Source: Cyathus striatus (lineage: Eukaryota > Basidiomycota > Agaricomycetes > Agaricales > Nidulariaceae). Taken from it: a stretch of 64,000 bases of DNA. Every line of letters begins with the position of its first letter. Within the stretch, counting starts at the first letter, position 1. Under the pieces are notes generated by a model. It had not been told where the DNA came from, made no database searches, and saw only the letters and a program-made list of their open reading frames with translations. Below are positions 57,763 through 64,000 of the stretch, in pieces. Where the stretch lies: NCBI GenBank assembly GCA_025738555.1, contig JAOVFP010000011.1, positions 4,216,001 through 4,280,000 of the forward strand, written 5' to 3'. The translations under genes and the position numbers were made by a program.

Positions 57763-60277
57763 TTAGAGTCTCTGTGCTTGGAGAAGATTTTGCAAGGCAG
57801 GGACGTCGTCAGTTTCATGTGTGGCGTCTTCGATATGGTCGTCTGAGTCATCAAGAACTTTGGTAACAGGGATTTTAGATGGGTCTCGTACATGGTATGG
57901 CACGAGTCGGAATGCTGCATATCGTAGGCGTGATACTGAACCGTCAAGTTCTCCGAGAATGTATGAGCCTCCTGTTGTGCGTCATAATATGACCATTGGA
58001 CCAATATATCGTGGTATAGTCTTGAATCTTGTGATAGTATGTTCATATCTTGAGTTCCTAACCAATACTAATGTTCCTGGTTGGAAATTATAGTCTTTAA
58101 TGTTGGCCATTTCTTTATTGAACTGGGCTACAGATGCATATCGAGCCTTGAGTACTCGTTGGGCGATACATTCAAGGTCTGCTGGCCTCTTTTGCAACTG
58201 CTTGGCTCGGTAGACGATTAGGTCTTCGGTGGTGGTTGGTTTATCCAGTTTAGGAGCCAGATATGTAGCTTCTGCGAGGTCAAATGGCATAGTGGGCTCA
58301 ATGCCATGTGCTATGTAATAAGGCGAGTATCCTGTTGATTTTTGGATAGTTACTCGTTCGGCCCATATGACTGAATATGCTATTTGAGACCACCTGGATT
58401 CGTCTCCGTCCGCTGCTTTGATTAACGCTTCTCGTACATCAAAATGTCGGTGTTCGATAATACCGTTGGCCTGGGAGTTGTAGGGGGATATACGAATATG
58501 GTGGATATGATATTTCTTGGCTAAGTACTGGCATGCAGCTATAAACTGGGGGCCATTGTCTGACACTATTTCTTCAATAGCGCCCCAGCGACACAGTATT
58601 TCCTCAAAGATGAATGCTCCTATGGTCTTAGCATTCTCATGTCGCAGCATGCGCCATTCTGGGTAGGAAGATAGGGAGTCGCGTGCATGGACAATGTATC
58701 TAAAGCCATTTGATTTTGGCATGACCATCGTATCAATGTGTACTTTGCGGAACAGTGCTGCGGGTGCTGGGACAGTGGGTGGTATATGAATTCTTTTTAG
58801 CAGACGAATTTGACATTCGTGGCATGTTTTAATGTACCACTTAACATCATTTTCTAAGTGGGGCCACCAGAATCTTTCCAATAGGCGGGTTCGCACTGTG
58901 AACAGGCCTTTGTGGCCGAGCTCGTCGTGTGCTTCCATGATGAGTCCCAAGCGCTTATCTTCCGGAATGACGAGCTTGTGCTTGCCATGCGGATCTTTCT
59001 TCCAGAGGCGCCCATCTTTGGTGAAGTATTCTAGGCTTCTTCTGATAAACTTCATATATTGGGCGTCGCTCATGCCTTCTGGTCTCACAGGGTGCTCAAG
59101 AAACTGTTGGATGACTGGGAGTTCGAGATCCCGGGCCTTGGCCTTGTCAGTCCGTGGGATTTGAACCGATTCTCCCATCAGCATGTGTACTAGGTCAGAG
59201 GGTTTGACACCCTTCTCGTGGGAGGATGAGTACGTATGCCGTTTCTCGGGCTTTTCACATATACACTGGCGTGGGTTCTCGTAGATGGGTGAATGTGGTT
59301 TCTGTTCCCAGTTCAAGACTTCGATAGCGAAGGCATTGGTGTCGTCGATCCACTGCTCCCAGTCATCATCAATTTCTGGGTCTTCGGGTGCCTTTGGTCG
59401 ACGTGACAGTCCGTCCGCTGCCTGGTGGTCGACTCCTGGGATATGTACGAGCTTGAATGGCAAAAATAGGAGAATTCCCGCTATCCAGCGGTTAATTGTT
59501 GCATTGGGCTGAATGTCTGGGTTGTTGAGCATTCCTCGTATGTACTTTGCGTCTGTTTCAATTGTAAAGTTCTTGACACCTATGATATAGATCCTTGTAT
59601 CTTTGAGGGCTCGGAATAGACCATAGAGTTCTAGCTTTGCTTGTGAGTATCGCTGCTCGCGCTCGTTCCAGGTGATGGAGCCGAATCTTGATGGATAGTG
59701 TTTGCTGTCTTCGCCTATCTGGAGTAGAACATATCCTATGCCTATCCAGGAAGAGTCTACGGCTAGGATAACTTCTCTTCCGCTAAGGTAATCTATTGCT
59801 TTTATTGCTGGGCAGTTTTTAACCATGAGCTTGAGCGTTTCCATTGCTTGTAGCTGCTCCAGGCCGAATTCAAAATCAGAGTTCTTTTTAGTGAGGGCGA
59901 CTAGCGGTTTCGCATGCATGGCGTAGTTTTTGACGAATATACGGATTGTACCGCAGACGCCTAAGAAGCCTCGTACTTCAGTGAGTGATTTGCAGTGGCC
60001 AGTCCAGTACTTTCTGAATACGTGTCTCGTCAGGTACGCGGCCTTCATATGTGCACCTGTGGCCTACAATGACTGCCGAAGGGACGCAGAAGTGCGATTT
60101 CTTGGCCGAGAAGGTACCGCCTGCATGTTTGATACGCTGAATTACCCTGTTAACATTTTGTAGGTGTTCCCACACAAATCGTCGTATTCCTGGGTTTTCT
60201 TTGAGGACTTCGTATCCTCCGTTAGGGAGTTCATATCGTGTTGATGGACCCTTGATGACTTGTCTGAAGGTGTACAA
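57763..60277 (-). pseudogene. Gypsy pol: partial RT, RNase H, integrase (frameshift and stop)
   Basis: Begins in the RT thumb/connection region (RRFVWEHLQNVNRVIQRIKH, SHFCVPSAVIVGH); the YxDD active site is lost. One frameshift near 59995 separates QKVLDWP from SLTEVRGFLGVCG. RNase H: ILAVDSSWIGIGYVLLQ (Asp), YSQAKLELYGLFRALKD (Glu), TIETDAKYIRGML (Asp), VDHQAADGLSRR. Integrase: zinc module HDELGH...CHEC and catalytic Asp, Asp, Glu in VHIDTMVMP, IVSDNGPQF and NSQANGIIEHRHFDV. A TGA at 57982-57984 follows RYIGPMVIL; the same frame then continues RTTGGSYILGELDGS to a TAA at 57763-57765. The TGA replaces what is expected to be Arg. RNase H and integrase catalytic residues are otherwise intact. 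Confidence 0.9.
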
Positions 60278-61000
60278 TAAAGTACGGAGAGTGACAGCGT
60301 CCGTCTGTCACTTGTGTTCTAAATGAGTTGTCGAGTTTCTTGAGGAGTGTTGAAGTAAGGTACAAGTCTTATAAGGTTATTAAGACTTGTATAGGATTTT
60401 AGGAGAAGTAGTGAAGGTGTTTTTGAAGTCTTTGAGGTAGAAAATGCGAAGTTAGTTAAAGTTCTTGCCTGTGCAAGAGCTTTAACTAATAATAAGACTG
60501 GGCAGTAATGAGTATTAAGCAGGTGAGAACAGGAGTACACTAAGTTTCTACAGCTAGAAGCTTAGTGTGAATAACAGATAAGTGCTGTGTGTGAATCAAA
60601 CTGAAATTGACTGAGGGATGTAGCTACATGAGAGGGGTTTATATACTTTTTGGAACTACCTAGGTAGAAATATGTACCATGATTAATAATACAGTAAGTA
60701 AGAATGATTTGTAGCGAAGGAATGAAGATAAAGGTAGGGGAATAAAGAAAAGAGGAAAGGAATATGTATAAAGGGCGTGCGGCGGCATCGGATAAAGTAA
60801 TATTGATGCGAGTGCTTTGCTGGGCGTTGTGATTGGTCAGCGCTAAGTCACGTGCCTTTCGGTATGGTGTTTGCTTTGATGTGTCGGTTTTAGGATACTA
60901 CTCAGCGCGTTAACTTTAGTGCTTGCTGAATAATACTTGATCGATTAGTAATGATGCGGACTTCATCAGAATTTTGTAATGATCTTCGGAATAATCGAGG
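60278..61000. repeat. Diverged LTR-like sequence inside the element
   Basis: Blocks co-linear with the flanking LTR but much diverged: AGTGACAGCGTCCGTCTGTC (LTR: CGTGACTGCGTCCGTCAGTC); GACTGAGGGATGTAGCTAC followed by GGGTTTATATA (LTR: AACTGAGGGAAGGTAGCTAG, GGGTTTATATA); TCACGTGCC and ACTTCATC near the right end (LTR: GGCACGTGAC, GACTTCATC). It directly abuts the truncated RT. Probably a related LTR joined by deletion or recombination. Confidence 0.5.
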
Positions 61001-61109
61001 TGTGGAATATTGATAGTGTGCCGAGATCAGGGTACAGTGGGTAAGGTATGTTTTAATTGGTTAAGGTAAGTACAGGGACCAGCGGACTATGTATATTAGG
61101 TAGAAGTTG

Positions 61110-61843
61110 TGAGACGGTAAGTGTTATTGAAGGGGAAACAATAGTTTCGGCGAGCGTGACTGCGTCCGTCAGTCGCTAGTGGCTTCAAGTCGAGAATATA
61201 AGTCTTGAGAATAAGTATGGGATCAGTCTGAGGTAATCAGACTTTGAGTTTTAATATCGATGTGCAAGAGCAGATACTTGAGAGATAATGAGAATAGTGT
61301 CGACCCGAGGGTGCTCTTCTTGAGCTACTTGACCCTTGTCGAGCAGTGGAGAGTGGATAGGATAGATGTCAACTGCTGTATTCAACTGAGGGAAGGTAGC
61401 TAGCTACAGATGGGTTTATATATGTAAGTATCTAAATGAGTCATATAAAATTTGAATAGTAAACTAAGGTAAAGAATAACATAGCTTTGGGGAGATGCGT
61501 GCGGCAACACGTGTTGAGTGTTGTCACTTTTCTGCCGTTGTCGATTGCTGAGTCCAATTCCGTGGGTGTTGTCCGAGCCGAATCGGGATGTTTGCTTTCG
61601 GGGTTGTTTGGTTCTGAGGGTGTTGGTTGACCTGGCACGTGACTTGTTGGTTTTGGAACACGTCAACTTTGGTGGAATAACTTTTATATTCTTCTGACTT
61701 CATCGTTCTCCATCTTCAATCTGCCATGTTCGGCATGTGTGCACAAGGTTCTGGTACATGTTTCAATTGCGTTGTGATTAAGATACTGACATGGTTTATG
61801 TATTATAGGTGATTTCATACGTAGGCCACTGACAGGCCTTACA
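61110..61843 (-). repeat. LTR (5' LTR relative to pol)
   Basis: Starts TGAGACGGTAAG and ends GACAGGCCTTACA on the plus strand; partner of 55627-56360. Confidence 0.93.
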
Positions 61844-61849
61844 CCTTTG
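61844..61849 (+). repeat. Target-site duplication, right
   Basis: CCTTTG, identical to 55621-55626. Confidence 0.85.
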
Positions 61850-63060
61850 ACTTACTCTTAGTATTATACTTCTACATTCATACCTACATGTTCCTACTTA
61901 GTATAAATAGTCTTCAGTATTTGTATCAACTTCATACACTTCTTCCTATACTTAAGTTCTGAAACCCACTCCAGGTTTTCCTTTGGGTTTCTCTCCTGCT
62001 GCCTAGTGTAGTGGCAGAGCCTTCTCTCATACTCTGGAAATGTTTCCTTTCATTGTATATCATCTTCTGTGAAATATGAACCATTTCCTGGGGATATCCA
62101 GGCAGCACAGCACATAAGCTGAAGCCACAGTTCTTTTCCACACTCCCACTCTATGTTCTGCACCCATACTCACTTCAGGTTTCTGTTACAGTTCTCCTGC
62201 ACCCTCTGGGCATCTTTGCATTTGTTTCCCAGTAGGAAGGGAATTGGTACATAATAGGAACCCATATTGGAAGAGTAGTAATTATATTATAGAGATATGT
62301 ATACATCAACCAAAATATAGTACACCCCTCAAAATTCTCATAAGCTACTTGCAGCTTTGTGCTCAGTTCCTTTGTCTTGCATAAGTCCTTGGATTCGAAC
62401 TCAATTGGATATGGCACACCCTCCCCTGTAAACCTCCCCCATATATTCCTTGCCTCTATCAGTGTAGCTTTCAGTGCATGAGTTTCACCCACTGGCTTGG
62501 TCAAAAAGGTGGTGGATGAACATGAACACTGCATCCAAAAATGTATTGTGATGGAGCTTGTTGTACTCCTCTGTGTTCTCAATGTAGTGGAAGTGGACAA
62601 GATGGCAGTGGTAGAGTCCCATTGTGTAGCTCTACTCAGATTGGTCCAATTCATCTGTGTTCACTGGCAGTGAGGTGGGATGAGAGCCTGCAAGACCAGG
62701 TCATCGTAATTCTGCAAGCAACCTTTGGACCAATACAGAAGCACTCATCATTGAGCAGGAAACATGTATAAGACTTACAGCCAGTGTTCCAATGAGTAGT
62801 TAAAGAGATCATCAAGAGAGTCTGACATGCTTGAGAATGCACAATGTGGCAGCTGCCAACAGGTCCAAGTGAAGTTAGAGATTGGGGAGGAAATATATGC
62901 TGAACACCTTGCTGAGTTGTTGCCAGTACTTCCAGATATCACTACACAGAGTTGTGCAGCAGAACAATTTTGAGAGTTTCTTTTGTTTATCACTGATTAT
63001 AATGAATTTTAAGAAAAGCAGGGGAAATACAGAAGAGTCAGACTGAAAGCAAGTAACTTA
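61850..63060 (-). pseudogene. Decayed transposon-derived sequence
   Basis: Minus-strand frames with many stops, including EKNCGFSLCAVLPGYPQEMV (61932-62141), which resembles EGNLGFSLCAVPLVILGGS in the debris at 53.5 kb, and a longer frame at 62175-62654 (KATLIEARNIWGRFTGEGV). CpG is almost absent: two in 62041-63000 by eye. I take it as another old copy of related transposon DNA; the exact family is not fixed. Confidence 0.45.
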
Positions 63061-63204
63061 GAAGAAAAGTTTGAATAGCACAAAAACACTCAGAGGAAAG
63101 CATGTGATAATATTTGTCATACATGGCATTGCCAAACAAACTCATTCTCTCACCTTCTCCAGACTCAACATCTCTTCTATCCTCTCTCCTTGCTTTCTCC
63201 CACC

Positions 63205-63728
63205 ATGTCCACTTCTTATGCATTCAGGATGCCTGATCCTTCAGTTTCACTTTCTAGCTGTGCTTCATCAGGTCCCCTGATTACCCAGTACCAAACCATT
63301 TGGCAAGCTCTCCAACCTCTGGACCCCCTCAGAATCACTGCCCATTCAATCCAACTGAGTTTGACAAAACTCAGTTTGGTAGATTATTTCACTTTGAATC
63401 ATTACACTAATCATTTTTATAGGGTTTGTGGTGTAGAAGATAGTGCATACACCCAGCTTTCCCAAAGTTACAAGGCTCTCAAGTGCAAGCTCATACAGAA
63501 AGAAGCCCAGCTCACCTACAAAAACAGCCAGCTTGACATGATTAAGTAGGTAATCTTTCTATTCAAGATTACTAACATTAGTTCACTTTTAGATCAGAAA
63601 ATGCAAAATTACTCCTGATTATTCAAGAAAACTGCTCTCTCTATGCACAACCCCCACCCCCACCACTGCCACTGCTGACTATTGGCTCCTGCTTCCTTGA
63701 CTTCACCAAACCATGGTCTCCAATTTGA
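63205..63728 (+). CDS. Small two-exon ORF, unknown, in repeat-rich DNA
   Basis: ATG 63205 starts MSTSYAFRMPDPSVSLSS; the exon ends QLTYKNSQLDMI. Donor GTAGGTAA and acceptor CACTTTTAG (about 63547-63592) join it to SENAKLLLIIQENCSLYAQ, a Pro run, and FLDFTKPWSPI, stop TGA 63726-63728. About 160 residues with a likely coiled segment (YKALKCKLIQKEAQLTYKNS). No family recognised. It is in CpG-poor repeat debris, so it may be part of a decayed element. Confidence 0.35.
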
Positions 63729-64000
63729 GTGCTAGAAAAGCATGAGTGCAACTTTCTTAAGTTCTGGTCATATGATGTTTTTATTGCAGAGAGGGCAGCA
63801 CGAAGGAAGAAATTGGTGATGGTGGTGGGCAAGCACAACAACAGCAAGAAGGCAAAGGATAGAGGGGAGACAACAGATGGAGAAGAGGTGATGGATGGAG
63901 AGGAGGTGATGGATGAAGAGGAGTCAACAGATGGAGAGGAGGAGAGTGCCCTGCTTTGGTATATTGAAATGCTGGAAGGCCATTGATTTTCCCCTTTCAC
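63729..64000 (+). other. Acidic repeat-coding stretch at the window end
   Basis: A plus-strand frame from about 63780 encodes RAARRKKLVMVVGKHNNSKK followed by a tandem acidic repeat (DGEEVMDGEEVMDEEE) and ends at a stop near 63984. The DNA shows GATGGA-GAGGAGGTGAT repeats. Could be the last exon of a transposon gene; no start exon identified. Confidence 0.3.

Larger units (their letters stand above)
55627..61843 (-). mobile_element. Ty3/Gypsy LTR retrotransposon, 6217 bp, 5' coding part lost
   Basis: Two 734-bp LTRs (55627-56360 and 61110-61843), each starting TGAGACGG and ending CCTTACA on the plus strand, lie inside a CCTTTG duplication. The pol gene is on the minus strand, so the right LTR is the 5' LTR. 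Order on the minus strand: 5' LTR; LTR-like diverged stretch (about 61000-60278); truncated RT; RNase H; integrase; antisense frame region; 3' LTR. Gag, protease and the RT catalytic YxDD region are missing, so it is non-autonomous. RT-RNaseH-integrase order places it in Ty3/Gypsy. It sits inside older transposon debris. Confidence 0.92.

Overview
This 64 kb window looks like a basidiomycete (Agaricomycetes-type) fungal chromosome. Genes are split by many short GT-AG introns with CTRAY-like branch points. The repertoire is typical of mushroom-forming fungi: expanded P450 paralogs, a DUF6698 gene, a Plavaka/CACTA-type transposase, a spliced HNH-like family, and Gypsy LTR elements. I saw no rRNA, convincing tRNA, CRISPR array or prokaryotic feature. 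Everything was read by eye; exon borders are inferred from splice motifs and from agreement with protein family patterns.

Layout. 1-5 kb: the 5' part of a P450 (minus strand, leaving the window) and an SLC25 mitochondrial carrier. 6.1-7.2 kb: a non-autonomous foldback transposon with ~283 bp inverted arms and a 9-bp target duplication. 8.9-29.9 kb: mostly host genes, namely an Ett1/Nro1-like translation-termination/TPR protein, a type II membrane dipeptidyl aminopeptidase, an HNH-like protein without its catalytic residues, a P450 pseudogene, a Ran-binding-domain nucleoporin-like protein and an unknown Q/S/P-rich protein. 31.8-33.9 kb: an apparently intact P450, paralogous to the first and to the pseudogene. 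34.4-43.1 kb: a near-perfect 647-bp hairpin element, then a ~7.7 kb CACTA-ended transposon carrying two divergent genes (DUF6698 and an apparently intact transposase) and a fragment of a trypsin-like peptidase gene. 44.7-49.6 kb: a BBE-type FAD oxidase and an ER thioredoxin/PDI protein ending in KDEL. 49.6-64 kb: old, strongly CpG-depleted transposon debris, interrupted by a young 6.2 kb Gypsy element with two 734-bp LTRs and a 6-bp target duplication.

Most interesting signals. (1) All 14 differences between the two LTRs are transitions at CpG sites, the flanking old repeats are nearly free of CpG, and one disabling stop in pol is itself a CpG-type change. Together these suggest cytosine-methylation-driven decay of repeats. 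(2) The Gypsy element carries an antisense, apparently spliced open reading frame between pol and its 3' LTR, and a diverged LTR-like stretch where gag, protease and the RT catalytic core should be. (3) The CACTA/Plavaka-like transposon can be delimited and contains DUF6698 as a passenger gene. (4) A short palindrome recurs in the intergenic DNA. A functional link between the P450s and the FAD oxidase (a metabolic cluster) is possible but not shown.
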